Of a DNA stretch of 37,794 bases, positions 7,559 through 16,064 are shown in pieces (positions within the stretch are counted from its first letter, which is position 1; every line of letters starts with the position of its first letter). The translations under genes and the position numbers were made by a program. The notes beneath the pieces are model-generated. The model had not been told where the DNA came from. It searched no databases and saw only the letters and a list, made by a program, of their open reading frames with translations. Origin of the DNA: Treponema sp. (GTDB lineage: Bacteria > Spirochaetota > Spirochaetia > Treponematales > Treponemataceae). The stretch covers positions 1 through 37,794 of the forward strand of contig JAKSTG010000027.1 in the NCBI GenBank assembly GCA_024402695.1, given 5' to 3'.

Positions 7559-9304
7559 ATGAACAAACGAACACGTTTAGTGATTCTTCTTGCTGTTCTC
7601 GCTATCTGTTTTGTTTTCCTGTGGCCTTCAATCAGCTGGTATGCTCGTACTCCAAAAGAAGTACAGGCTCTGGCTCTTGGTTCTACAGAAAACATTAAAG
7701 ATTACGCTACTGTTCAGGCAGCTGAAGATGTACGCACATTCAAAGGTCTTGTTGCATCTAATCCTGATGGCGCACTCCCTGCAGATTATGCCTGGGTTGC
7801 AAAGGAAGCTGCAAAAGAATACAAACTGGCCGGAAAGAAAGCGCCAAAGGCCATGACAATCAAAGAAGCTGTTACAGTATTCGATTCTGAAACAGCCTTC
7901 ATGGACATTTTCCAGACACGTTACCGTGAAAGAATTCTCAAAGCAAAGAAACGCTACGAAAACTCTGTAAAACTCGGTCTGGACCTTTCTGGTGGTATGA
8001 ACATTATCGTTCGTGCTGACCTTGATGCCGCTCTTGCTTCACAGGGAGACTCTGTTGTTACAGAAAACGCAGAAGCTTTCAAAAAAGAAGCTATGGCAAA
8101 TGCCCTTGAAAACCTTACAAGCCGTATCGACCGTTTCGGACTTACATCTCCTGTTGTTCGTCAGCAGGGTGAAGACCGCATCTATATTGAAATCCCTGGT
8201 GCTGCTCAGGCAGACGCAATCAATACTCTGATTATGGGTAAAGGTGTTCTGAACTTCCGTCTTACAGATATGGAAGCAACATCAGCTTTCAATGCATATT
8301 ATAACCAGCACCCTGCAACAACATTCAATGCAATCGGTGAACTCATGGATCCTTCAATCATTCCTGAAGACTGTGAAGTAATGGGTGAATATACAAAAGA
8401 TGCTTATGGTCTTGATGAAAGAACAGGTTACATTGTTGTAAAGAAAGAAATCGCTCTTGACGGTCAGCACGTTAAAACTGCAGATGTTCGCAATGACGAA
8501 TTCTCAGGACAGCTTCAGGTTTGTTTCAACCTGGATACAGAAGGTGCTGAAATCTTCGCTGAATTCACAGGTGCTCACGTAGGTGATTACCTTGCAATCG
8601 TAAGCGACAACAAAATCAAATCTAACGCAAGAATCCAGTCTGCAATTACTGGTGGATCAGTTGCTCTCTCAGGTGCATTCAGCCTTGATGAAGCAAACAA
8701 CATCAAGAAAGTACTTCAGACAGCTTGGCTCAACGTTCCTCTTTCTGTAGAAAGCCAGCAGGTTATCGGTGCATCCCTCGGTGAAGAAGCTATTCACTCA
8801 GGAATCATGGCTATCCTCCTCGGTCTGGGACTTATCCTTGCATTCATGCTGGTATTCTATAAGGCTGCCGGTTTCAATGCAGTTGTTGCTCAGATTCTGA
8901 ACCTTTACATCATGTTCGCTATTCTTTCTGCTTTCAATTACACACTTTCACTTTCATCAATTGCCGGTATGATTCTTACAATCGGTATGGCCGTTGACGC
9001 AAACGTAATCGTATTTGAACGCATTAAGGAAGAACTTCGTGCCGGAAAGAGCCGCAAAGCTGCTATCTCAATGGGATTTGACAACGCTCTTTGGGCAATC
9101 CTCGACTCTAACATTACAACATTCATCGCTGCTATGTTCCTTGCCGCTCTCGGAACAGGTGCTATCCAGGGATTCGCAGTTTCACTGGCAATCGGTGTTC
9201 TGTCTTCTGTATTCACAGCACTCTTTGTTTCACGTCTCATCTTCGACTTTGATTCAGACGTTCTTAAGGCAAAGAAAGTAAGCATCGGCTGGGGGATTAA
9301 ATAA
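7559..9304 (+). CDS. secD: Protein translocase subunit SecD
   Basis: SecD with SecF uses the proton gradient to help pull exported proteins through SecYEG. The 581-residue protein has an N-terminal membrane helix (about 8-27), a large periplasmic domain containing the signature KLGLDLSGGMNI near 140, and the P1-like segment RIDRFGLTSPVVRQQGEDRI. A C-terminal five-helix RND-type membrane domain runs from about 405, including MILTIGMAVDANVIVFERIKEE with the conserved Asp needed for proton coupling. About 110 residues between the first helix and the signature form an extended N-terminal region. GGAG lies upstream of the ATG. The stop overlaps the secF start by one base (TAATG), so translation is coupled. 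Confidence 0.97.
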   Translation: MNKRTRLVILLAVLAICFVFLWPSISWYARTPKEVQALALGSTENIKDYATVQAAEDVRTFKGLVASNPDGALPADYAWVAKEAAKEYKLAGKKAPKAMTIKEAVTVFDSETAFMDIFQTRYRERILKAKKRYENSVKLGLDLSGGMNIIVRADLDAALASQGDSVVTENAEAFKKEAMANALENLTSRIDRFGLTSPVVRQQGEDRIYIEIPGAAQADAINTLIMGKGVLNFRLTDMEATSAFNAYYNQHPATTFNAIGELMDPSIIPEDCEVMGEYTKDAYGLDERTGYIVVKKEIALDGQHVKTADVRNDEFSGQLQVCFNLDTEGAEIFAEFTGAHVGDYLAIVSDNKIKSNARIQSAITGGSVALSGAFSLDEANNIKKVLQTAWLNVPLSVESQQVIGASLGEEAIHSGIMAILLGLGLILAFMLVFYKAAGFNAVVAQILNLYIMFAILSAFNYTLSLSSIAGMILTIGMAVDANVIVFERIKEELRAGKSRKAAISMGFDNALWAILDSNITTFIAAMFLAALGTGAIQGFAVSLAIGVLSSVFTALFVSRLIFDFDSDVLKAKKVSIGWGIK

Positions 9305-10527
9305 TGAAAAAGACAATTAATTTCAGTAAAGGCTTTGTTCCTTCAGTTATTCTCAGTTCACTTGTAATCCTGTTCGGTCTGGTAGGACTTTTCGTAAAAG
9401 GAATCAACTTCGGTATCGACTTCAAACCTGGTCTTATCGAAGAAGTTCGTGTTTCTTCTCCATCAGCTTCACTCAGCTATACAGGACCTGCAAAAGTTGC
9501 TGTAAACCTTTCTAAATCAGATATGGAAGTTGTTGTTTCCGGAACTGGTGCTGAAAACGCTACTTACACATACAGTTTCAATGAATACCAGAACATGGGT
9601 GCTCTTGCTTCAGCAGTAAGCTCAATTGAAGGTGTTGAAATGTCTGCTAAAGATGCTTCAGTTACTACTTTCAATTCTTTCCTGAACTCAGCAGCAACAA
9701 ACGTTCTTTCTTCTACACCAATCTATGTTTACCCTGCAGGTGTTTCTAAAGCATCTTCAGACGATGTTCGCAATGCTCTTTCTGGAGTAAGCGGAATCTC
9801 TGTTAAACAGCTTGGTTCAGAAACAGACACAAGTTTCCAGATTCGTATGGGAGTTGACGGAGACTCTACACAGGCTGCTCTTCAGTCTGTAGTTGAAGAC
9901 ACTCTTTACAATAAGTTCGGAAAAGAAAATGTTGCTGTTGTAAAAACAGACTTCATCGGATCTTCATTCTCTAAATCAATTGCCGGAAAAGCAATTCTTA
10001 TGCTGATTCTGACAGTTCTTCTGATTTGGGTTTATGCTGCAATCCGTTTCCACTGGGACTTCGCTCTTGGTTCAGTAATCGCTCTTATTCACGATACACT
10101 TATCATGATGACATTCATTATCTGGACTCAGATGGAATTCTCTACAACTGTTCTGGCTGCTGTTCTTACAATCGTTGGTTACTCTATCAACGCCACAGTT
10201 GTTATTCTTGACCGCATCCGTTACAACCTTAAGATGATGGAAAATGTTAAGTCTTTCAAAGAAATCCTGAATCAGTCACTGAGCGATACTCTTGTTCGTT
10301 CTATCCTGACAACAGTAACAACACTCATCGCTGTTATTGCTCTGTTCGTATTCACAACAGGAACAATCAAAGACTTCTCACTTGCTCTGATCGTAGGTCT
10401 TCTTTGTGGTATGTACTCTTCAATCTTCATTTCCAGCTCATTCATTATGGCTTGCCGTAAGAACTGGAAACCAGAATTCGGTGTACATCACTCACTTAAA
10501 AAAGCTCAGGAAGCAGACGCTGAATAA
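9304..10527 (+). CDS. secF: Protein translocase subunit SecF
   Basis: SecF is the partner of SecD in the translocase. The 407-residue protein has an N-terminal helix (about 13-33), the family motif GINFGIDFKPGLIEEV near 33-48, a periplasmic domain, and a C-terminal five-helix RND domain from about 225. That domain contains TVLAAVLTIVGYSINATVVILDRIRYNL. The periplasmic part is longer than in E. coli SecF (323 residues) because of a Ser/Ala-rich stretch between about 50 and 150. It starts on the last base of the secD stop codon, and a large hairpin terminator follows. Confidence 0.97.
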   Translation: MKKTINFSKGFVPSVILSSLVILFGLVGLFVKGINFGIDFKPGLIEEVRVSSPSASLSYTGPAKVAVNLSKSDMEVVVSGTGAENATYTYSFNEYQNMGALASAVSSIEGVEMSAKDASVTTFNSFLNSAATNVLSSTPIYVYPAGVSKASSDDVRNALSGVSGISVKQLGSETDTSFQIRMGVDGDSTQAALQSVVEDTLYNKFGKENVAVVKTDFIGSSFSKSIAGKAILMLILTVLLIWVYAAIRFHWDFALGSVIALIHDTLIMMTFIIWTQMEFSTTVLAAVLTIVGYSINATVVILDRIRYNLKMMENVKSFKEILNQSLSDTLVRSILTTVTTLIAVIALFVFTTGTIKDFSLALIVGLLCGMYSSIFISSSFIMACRKNWKPEFGVHHSLKKAQEADAE

Positions 10528-10545
10528 GCTTTTTTGAAGTAAATA

Positions 10546-10610
10546 ATCCCGCAGCTTGGCAGGTATTTGCATTTTATGTGAATGCTGTCTTGGGTTGCGG
10601 GATATTTTTT
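10546..10610 (+). terminator. Large rho-independent terminator after secF
   Basis: ATCCCGCA (10546-10553) pairs with TGCGGGAT (10596-10603), followed by a T run (10605-10610). The roughly 42-nt loop can form an inner stem with GCATT/AATGC, so the whole element is one long branched hairpin. Confidence 0.8.
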
Positions 10611-10641
10611 TAACTTTGATTTATAGTAGAATAGTTTTGTT

Positions 10642-11496
10642 ATGGAAATCTTCAAAGCAGACATTATGGGCTATTGTTTCGGTGTCCGTCGTGCCGTTGA
10701 AAAGGCGGAACAGGCTCTTGCCGAAAATACAGACTGCCCGGTATATTCTCTGGGGCCTTTGATTCATAACAAAACTACTCTGCAAAGGCTTGAAAAAGCC
10801 GGCATGAAGACTGCAGAAAGTCTTGAACAGATTCCGGAAAACAGTGCGGTTCTTATCCGTGCTCACGGAGTTCCGCCTGAGATCGTGAAAAGCCTTGAAG
10901 CCAAGAACTGCAGGATAATCGATGCTACCTGTCCGAGAGTTAAAGCCAGCCAGAAAATCGCGGAAAAGAATCGTGATAATCTGATTGTTTTTACGGGAGA
11001 CGCGGAGCATGGGGAAGTAAAGGGCATTGCCGGTTACGGCGGAAAGAATTTCCACCTTATCGGAAACCTGGAAGATGCAAAGGAACTTGCAGGAAAGAAT
11101 GCTTCCGGAGACAAAAAGATTGTTCTTTTCAGTCAGACTACTTTTTCCGGAAAGGAGTTTGAAAAAATCCGTTCCTTCATGGAAGAGCGCTTTGAAAACC
11201 TGGAAGTTCTGAATACAATCTGTCCTGCAACAAAAGAACGGCAGGATGCTCTACTGGAACTTTGCGGAAAAGTGGACGGAGTGATTGTGATCGGCGGTAA
11301 GCAGTCCGCCAATACAATCAGGCTTTTTCAGAGCGCAAAAAGTCACTGCAGGGATGCGGTTCATATTGAAAATGCAGGAGAGATTCCTGAAGTTTTTTTT
11401 GGACTTGAAAAAATCGGAATTACGGCAGGTGCATCTACACCTGATGAAATAATAGATGAAGTTTGTGAGGTTTTGAATGTACGAAGTAAGAGTTGA
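10642..11496 (+). CDS. ispH: 4-hydroxy-3-methylbut-2-enyl diphosphate reductase (IspH/LytB)
   Basis: IspH performs the last step of the MEP isoprenoid pathway, reducing HMBPP to IPP and DMAPP with a [4Fe-4S] cluster. In this 284-residue protein the three cluster cysteines are visible at about 12 (GYCFGVRRAV), 97 (DATCPRV) and 194 (TICPATKERQ). Substrate-binding residues also appear: LIHN (His42), RAHGVPP (His75), AEHGE (His123, Glu125) and QTTFS (Thr167). GGKQSANT and GASTPDEII are typical of the C-terminal domain. Length is normal for the short bacterial form. There is no clear ribosome binding site; a weak TAGAAT lies 9 nt before the ATG. Its end overlaps queD by 20 nt. Confidence 0.97.
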   Translation: MEIFKADIMGYCFGVRRAVEKAEQALAENTDCPVYSLGPLIHNKTTLQRLEKAGMKTAESLEQIPENSAVLIRAHGVPPEIVKSLEAKNCRIIDATCPRVKASQKIAEKNRDNLIVFTGDAEHGEVKGIAGYGGKNFHLIGNLEDAKELAGKNASGDKKIVLFSQTTFSGKEFEKIRSFMEERFENLEVLNTICPATKERQDALLELCGKVDGVIVIGGKQSANTIRLFQSAKSHCRDAVHIENAGEIPEVFFGLEKIGITAGASTPDEIIDEVCEVLNVRSKS

Positions 11497-11878
11497 AGCT
11501 GATTTTGCGGCCGCCCATTTTTTGAGAGATTATCACGGAAAATGCGAAAATCTTCATGGGCATAATTATAAAGTTTATGCACATGTTTCCGGTTCTGTGT
11601 TGAATGAAGGGGGAATGCTCCTGGATTTTTCTATTCTTAAGGATGCTCTTCGTCAGGTTTGCAAGGAACTGGATCATACAAATCTGAATGACAATCCTAT
11701 TTTTGACCAGAATCCAAGTGCTGAACGTATTGCAGAATATATTTACAACAGACTTCTTGGAAAACTTAGAGAAAATCATAACCTGGACCTTTCTGCAAAC
11801 TCGCCAAATGCAATCAAGCTTTATGCAGTAGACGTTTTTGAAACAGAAACAAGTCGTGCAAGATACACAATTCAGTAA
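11477..11878 (+). CDS. queD: 6-carboxytetrahydropterin synthase QueD (PTPS family)
   Basis: QueD makes 6-carboxy-5,6,7,8-tetrahydropterin from dihydroneopterin triphosphate, the second step to preQ0 and queuosine. The 133-residue protein shows the zinc histidines His14 (AAHF), His27 and His29 (LHGHNY), and the catalytic Cys23 in CENLHGH. The C-x3-HGH spacing is typical of QueD rather than animal pyruvoyl-tetrahydropterin synthase. LLDFSILK and LDHTNLND are further family motifs, with a catalytic Glu expected near the C-terminus. GAGG lies about 5 nt before the ATG, inside the ispH coding region, so translation is probably coupled to ispH. No other queuosine genes are in the window. Confidence 0.93.
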   Translation: MYEVRVEADFAAAHFLRDYHGKCENLHGHNYKVYAHVSGSVLNEGGMLLDFSILKDALRQVCKELDHTNLNDNPIFDQNPSAERIAEYIYNRLLGKLRENHNLDLSANSPNAIKLYAVDVFETETSRARYTIQ

Positions 11879-11910
11879 ATAATTATTATCTTTATATATA
11901 GAGGTACAAA

Positions 11911-12741
11911 ATGGCAGAAAATTGCGATCACAACTGTGGAAGTTGTGGAAAATCATGTGAAAGCCGTGATTTGAGAGCTCACCTTCGCGAAGGTGCAAGC
12001 GTTAAGAAGGTAATAGGAATCGTTTCCGGAAAAGGTGGAGTAGGTAAATCTCTCGTAACAAGTCTTATGGCCTGTAAATTGAACAAGGCCGGATATAAAA
12101 CAGCAGTTCTTGATGCTGATATTACTGGACCTTCAATTCCTGAAAGCTTTGGAGTTGGTGACAAGCGTGCTGTAGCAAAAGAAGGCGAAGACTGTCTTCT
12201 TCCTGTTGTAACAGATTCAGGAATCCAGCTCATGAGCATGAACTTTCTGCTTCAGAATGAAAGTGATCCTGTAATTTGGCGTGGTCCTGTAATTGGTGGA
12301 GCTGTAAAACAGTTCTGGACAGACGTTGAATGGAAAGACGTAGATTTTATGTTTGTTGATATGCCACCAGGAACAGGGGACGTACCTCTTACAGTATTCC
12401 AGAGTCTTCCTGTGGATGGAATTATTGTCGTTTCAAGCCCACAGCAGCTGGTTCGCGTTATTGTGGAAAAAGCAGTAAAAATGGCAAACATGATGAACAT
12501 TCCAATCCTTGGAATAGTTGAAAACATGAGTTATGTAAAATGCCCTGACTGCGGTAAAGAAATCACAATTTTCGGAAAAAGTAATATTGAAGCAATCGCA
12601 AAAGAATACAATATTCCGGTTCTTGCCCGCATTCCAATGGAAGAATCTACATCGGCTCATATTGATGCCGGAGATGTAGAAGGCATTGATTGCCCATACC
12701 TTGATGAAGCTGCAAAAAAAGTTGAAGCTTTTCTGAAATAG
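11911..12741 (+). CDS. mrp: Mrp/NBP35-family ATP-binding Fe-S cluster carrier
   Basis: This 276-residue P-loop protein belongs to the Mrp/ApbC/NBP35 group, which binds and hands over [4Fe-4S] clusters in the cytosol. The deviant Walker A motif is SGKGGVGKS (39-47), followed by LDADITGPSIP, FVDMPPGTGD and the carrier CPDC motif (Cys211, Cys214). The N-terminus carries four closely spaced cysteines (Cys5, 9, 12, 16; C-x3-C-x2-C-x3-C), as in NBP35 and in some anaerobe Mrp proteins, and lacks the MIP18-like domain of E. coli Mrp. It has AGAGG before the ATG and its own 32-nt gap after queD. Its neighbour ispH encodes an Fe-S enzyme, a plausible but unproven client. Confidence 0.93.
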   Translation: MAENCDHNCGSCGKSCESRDLRAHLREGASVKKVIGIVSGKGGVGKSLVTSLMACKLNKAGYKTAVLDADITGPSIPESFGVGDKRAVAKEGEDCLLPVVTDSGIQLMSMNFLLQNESDPVIWRGPVIGGAVKQFWTDVEWKDVDFMFVDMPPGTGDVPLTVFQSLPVDGIIVVSSPQQLVRVIVEKAVKMANMMNIPILGIVENMSYVKCPDCGKEITIFGKSNIEAIAKEYNIPVLARIPMEESTSAHIDAGDVEGIDCPYLDEAAKKVEAFLK

Positions 12742-12747
12742 AAATTA

Positions 12748-12766
12748 CAGGCGGTTCTGCCGCCTG
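12748..12766. other. Perfect stem-loop between mrp and nadE
   Basis: CAGGCGG (12748-12754) and CCGCCTG (12760-12766) form a perfect 7-bp GC-rich stem with a TTCTG loop. No T run follows, so it is not a standard terminator. It ends only a few nt before the nadE ribosome binding site GGAAAG. It may protect the 3' end of mrp mRNA or influence nadE translation. Confidence 0.65.
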
Positions 12767-12781
12767 CATTTGGAAAGAAAA

Positions 12782-14713
12782 ATGTACGGATTTATAAAGA
12801 CAGCCTGCTGCAGTCCTAAGGTGACAGTAGCAAACCCTGAAAAAAATAAAGTTGAAATCATTTCTTCTGTAAAAGACGCCGCAGATAAAGGCGCAAAACT
12901 TATAGTCTGCCCTGAACTTTGTATTACAGGCTACACCTGTGGAGACCTCTTCCTTCAGAAAACCCTCCAGAAAGCCGCTGTAAAAGCTCTTGAAGATATT
13001 GCAGATGAAACTTCTGAACTTGGAGCCCTTATTTTTGTAGGACTCCCGGTTCCTCAGAATGATGGACTTTTCAACTGCGCTGCAGTCCTTTTTCATGGGG
13101 ATGTGCTTGCTCTTATTCCAAAATCCTACATGCCAAATTACTCTGAATTCTATGAACGCCGCCAGTTTACTCCGTTTAAAGGCGAAACCAGACTGGTGGA
13201 TCTTTCACGGGATCTTAAAGATGTTCCTATGGGAACAAATATCCTCATCTCTGATGAAGATGAACCTGAAATGAGCGTAGGCTGCGAAATCTGCGAAGAT
13301 CTTTGGGTTCCGCTTCCACCGTCCGTAAAGCACACTCTGGCAGGCGCTTCGGTTATAGCAAATCTTTCTGCCGGAAACGAAATTATCGGAAAAGCAGATT
13401 ACAGAAAAAATCTTGTAAAAAGCCGCTCAGCAACCAGTGTTTGTGCATATCTTTATGCAAATGCCGGAAACGGTGAATCAACTCAGGATATGGTGTTCTC
13501 GGGGCATAACCTGATCTGCGAAAATGGAACAGTTCTTGCAGAAAGTCCGCTTTTTTCGGGTGATACTGTTTTTGCTGATATTGATATTGAAAGACTTTGC
13601 CAGGAACGCCGCCACACAACAACTTTCGCAGACTGTGCGGCTACAATAGATTCATCAGATTACATTTTCATCAGAATAAACCTTCTGGAAGGTGAAGATA
13701 CAGAAGCCTTCAAAAAGACTTTTGACCGTTACATTGATGCACATCCTTTCGTTCCTTCGGACAAAGTAAAAAGGGCAGAGCGCTGTGCAAGCGTTATTCA
13801 GCTTCAGGCAGAAGGCCTTGCAAAAAGACTTCGCCATATTAACTGCAAATCTGCAGTAATCGGTCTTTCAGGGGGACTGGATTCTACACTGGCACTTCTG
13901 GTAACCGCCAGAGCTTTTGACCTTTGTTCAATTCCAAGAAACCTTATTCGTGCCGTTACAATGCCTTGTTTTGGTACAACAGACCGTACATACAACAATG
14001 CCTGTGCTCTTGCAAAGGCTGTTGGGGCTGAGCTTTCAGAAATCCGTATTGCGGATTCCGTACGTCTTCACATGAAGGATATCGGGCAGGACGAAAACGT
14101 TCATGACGTTACCTATGAAAACTGTCAGGCCCGTGAAAGAACCCAGGTTCTTATGGATATTGCAAACAAGACCAACGGAATCGTAATTGGAACAGGAGAC
14201 CTTTCGGAACTTGCTTTGGGCTGGTGTACCTATAACGGAGACCACATGAGCATGTACGGAGTTAATTCTTCAATTCCAAAGACTCTTGTGCGTTACCTTG
14301 TTGAATGGTTTGCAGATGAAGCAGGGGAAAGTGAATATTCTGCAGTTTTACGCGATATTCTTGATACTCCAGTAAGTCCTGAACTTCTTCCTCCGGAAGA
14401 CGGTAAAATCAGCCAGAAAACAGAAGACCTGGTTGGTCCTTACGAACTTCATGATTTTTACCTGTATTATCTGCTCCGATTTGGTTTTTCACCTGAAAAA
14501 ACGGCTTTTCTGGCCGAAAAATCGGAACTTGGCACAAAATATGACTCCGAAACCCGCAAAAAATGGCTTGAAAAGTTCTATAAACGCTTTTTCAGCCAGC
14601 AGTTTAAACGTTCCTGCATGCCTGATGGGGCAAAAGTGGGTACTGTAAACTTAAGTCCACGCGGGGATTGGCGTATGCCGAGTGATGCAGATGGTCAAAT
14701 CTGGGGATTTTAA
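12782..14713 (+). CDS. nadE: Glutamine-dependent NAD+ synthetase
   Basis: NadE amidates nicotinate adenine dinucleotide to NAD+ using glutamine. The 643-residue protein is the two-domain form. An N-terminal nitrilase-type glutaminase has the triad Glu45 (CPELCITGY), Lys114 (IPKSYMPNY) and Cys171 (GCEICEDLW). A C-terminal ATP pyrophosphatase synthetase has SGGLDS (363-368), GTGDLSELALGW and a normal tail. Length is in the usual range for the larger bacterial enzyme (about 640-680). I chose the ATG at 12782, which has GGAAAG about 5 nt upstream; an in-frame TTG at 12770 would include that site. Confidence 0.96.
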   Translation: MYGFIKTACCSPKVTVANPEKNKVEIISSVKDAADKGAKLIVCPELCITGYTCGDLFLQKTLQKAAVKALEDIADETSELGALIFVGLPVPQNDGLFNCAAVLFHGDVLALIPKSYMPNYSEFYERRQFTPFKGETRLVDLSRDLKDVPMGTNILISDEDEPEMSVGCEICEDLWVPLPPSVKHTLAGASVIANLSAGNEIIGKADYRKNLVKSRSATSVCAYLYANAGNGESTQDMVFSGHNLICENGTVLAESPLFSGDTVFADIDIERLCQERRHTTTFADCAATIDSSDYIFIRINLLEGEDTEAFKKTFDRYIDAHPFVPSDKVKRAERCASVIQLQAEGLAKRLRHINCKSAVIGLSGGLDSTLALLVTARAFDLCSIPRNLIRAVTMPCFGTTDRTYNNACALAKAVGAELSEIRIADSVRLHMKDIGQDENVHDVTYENCQARERTQVLMDIANKTNGIVIGTGDLSELALGWCTYNGDHMSMYGVNSSIPKTLVRYLVEWFADEAGESEYSAVLRDILDTPVSPELLPPEDGKISQKTEDLVGPYELHDFYLYYLLRFGFSPEKTAFLAEKSELGTKYDSETRKKWLEKFYKRFFSQQFKRSCMPDGAKVGTVNLSPRGDWRMPSDADGQIWGF

Positions 14714-14739
14714 TATTTAAATTATTTACAGTTTTTTTA

Positions 14740-14768
14740 TTGACTATTTCATTCATATACCTTATTTT
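14740..14768 (+). promoter_or_regulatory. Possible promoter upstream of potABCD
   Basis: TTGACT (14740-14745) is followed after 17 bp by TATTTT (14763-14768). If active, transcription would start near 14775 and run through both hairpins at 14783-14842 before potA. Confidence 0.35.
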
Positions 14769-14782
14769 TTCATTATTAAAAT

Positions 14783-14823
14783 AAAAAAAGGCAGGTTGCT
14801 TAGGTAGACCTTCCTTTTTTTTT
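14783..14823. terminator. Terminator hairpin after nadE (A-tract/T-tract stem)
   Basis: A run of seven A plus GG (14783-14791) pairs with CC plus seven T (14813-14821), and AGGT (14793-14796) pairs with ACCT (14808-14811) inside. The T run continues to 14823. The sequence is symmetric enough to work on either strand. Confidence 0.75.
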
Positions 14824-14827
14824 ATTT

Positions 14828-14855
14828 TGCGCGTTCTGCGCAGATTATTTTTTTT
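14828..14855 (+). terminator. Second terminator-like hairpin before potA
   Basis: TGCGC (14828-14832) and GCGCA (14838-14842) form a perfect stem with a GTTCT loop, followed after 5 nt by a run of eight T. With the preceding hairpin it makes a tandem pair just upstream of the pot operon. Confidence 0.5.
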
Positions 14856-14871
14856 ATATGGGGTTACTTGA

Positions 14872-16062
14872 GTGAAAGGATGTCAGGTTACCATTGATCA
14901 CGTTTCAAAGAAATTCGGCGATTTCGTCGCTTTGAACGATATCAATTTTACTATCAACCCAGGTGAGTTTTTCTCTCTGCTGGGACCTTCTGGATGCGGC
15001 AAGACAACATTGCTTCGCATGATTGCCGGCTTTGAATTCCCTGATGACGGAATTATTCTGTTTGACGATAAAAACGTCATTCCTTATGCACCTAATGAAA
15101 GAGGTTCAAATACTGTTTTCCAGACATATGCTCTTTTCCCACATATGACAGTTTATGAAAACGTAGCTTTCCCTCTTCGTTTGCAGAAACTTCCAAAGGA
15201 TGAAATCGATAAGAAAGTTCGTGAATATGTTCATCTGGTTCAGTTGGATCAGCATATCAACAAAAAGCCTAATCAGCTTTCCGGAGGACAGAAACAGCGT
15301 GTAGCTATTGCCCGCGCTCTTATTAATGAACCTTCAGTTCTTCTTTTGGATGAACCACTTTCGGCTCTTGATGCAAAACTCCGTTCAAATCTTCTCATTG
15401 ATCTGGACAATCTTCACGACAAAATCGGAATTACATTCATTTATGTAACTCATGACCAGAGTGAAGCCCTTGCTGTTTCAGACCGTATTGCGGTTATGAA
15501 CAAAGGTAATGTTCTTCAGATTGGAACTCCATTTGAAATTTACGAAAGTCCTGCAACTCAGTTCGTTGCTGAATTTATTGGTGAAACAAACCTGTTCGAA
15601 GCAACTGTAGCAGAATGTACACCATGTAAAGATGCAAAGGGAAATGACGAATACATGGTAACCTGTTCTGTTCCAGCACTCGGAAAACAGGCTCCTCTTC
15701 CAACAGACTCACCTGAAGTTGCCGAAGGCGATAAATATATGATGGTCACTGACTACGAAGAAACAAAACCTGGTCAGAAAGTAGCCTTCACAATCCGTCC
15801 TGAAAAAATCCGTATTACAACTGAAATTCCGGATGTTCAGGGACGTAAAGATATCAACGTATTCAAAGGCGTTGTTCAGGAACCTGTTTACACAGGATAC
15901 CAGACAAAGTTCTACATCAGACTGGAAAACGGAGCCATGCTCAAAGTATTCCAGCAGCACAAGAACTTTATGGATGATGGTCCTTCAATTGAATGGAAGG
16001 ATGAAGTTTACGTTTCCTGGGCCGCTGAAGACGGCTACATCGTAGAAGATATCGAGAAATAG
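14872..16062 (+). CDS. potA: Spermidine/putrescine ABC transporter ATP-binding protein PotA
   Basis: PotA powers polyamine import through PotBC. The 396-residue protein has Walker A GPSGCGKTT (38-46), Q-loop FQTYALFP, signature LSGGQKQRVAIARAL (136-150), Walker B LLLDEPLSALD (157-167) and the switch THDQSEALAVSDRIAVM. A C-terminal TOBE-type regulatory region starts near 240. Start is a GTG: the ATG at 14858 is out of frame and stops at once, and GGGGT sits about 9 nt before the GTG. It is the first gene of potABCD, 2 nt before potB, the same order I recall in T. pallidum. The sequence alone cannot separate spermidine from putrescine preference. Confidence 0.94.
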   Translation: MKGCQVTIDHVSKKFGDFVALNDINFTINPGEFFSLLGPSGCGKTTLLRMIAGFEFPDDGIILFDDKNVIPYAPNERGSNTVFQTYALFPHMTVYENVAFPLRLQKLPKDEIDKKVREYVHLVQLDQHINKKPNQLSGGQKQRVAIARALINEPSVLLLDEPLSALDAKLRSNLLIDLDNLHDKIGITFIYVTHDQSEALAVSDRIAVMNKGNVLQIGTPFEIYESPATQFVAEFIGETNLFEATVAECTPCKDAKGNDEYMVTCSVPALGKQAPLPTDSPEVAEGDKYMMVTDYEETKPGQKVAFTIRPEKIRITTEIPDVQGRKDINVFKGVVQEPVYTGYQTKFYIRLENGAMLKVFQQHKNFMDDGPSIEWKDEVYVSWAAEDGYIVEDIEK

Positions 16063-16064
16063 TA

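Noticed and set aside
7066..7695. 209-codon open frame on the minus strand opposite yajC
   Set aside because: It is antisense to a certain yajC, has Ala/Ser/Phe-rich low complexity mirrored from the Ala/Lys/Glu tail, and shows no recognisable domain.
10556..10762. Small plus-strand frame between secF and ispH
   Set aside because: It runs through the large terminator hairpin and into ispH in another frame, with no ribosome binding site.
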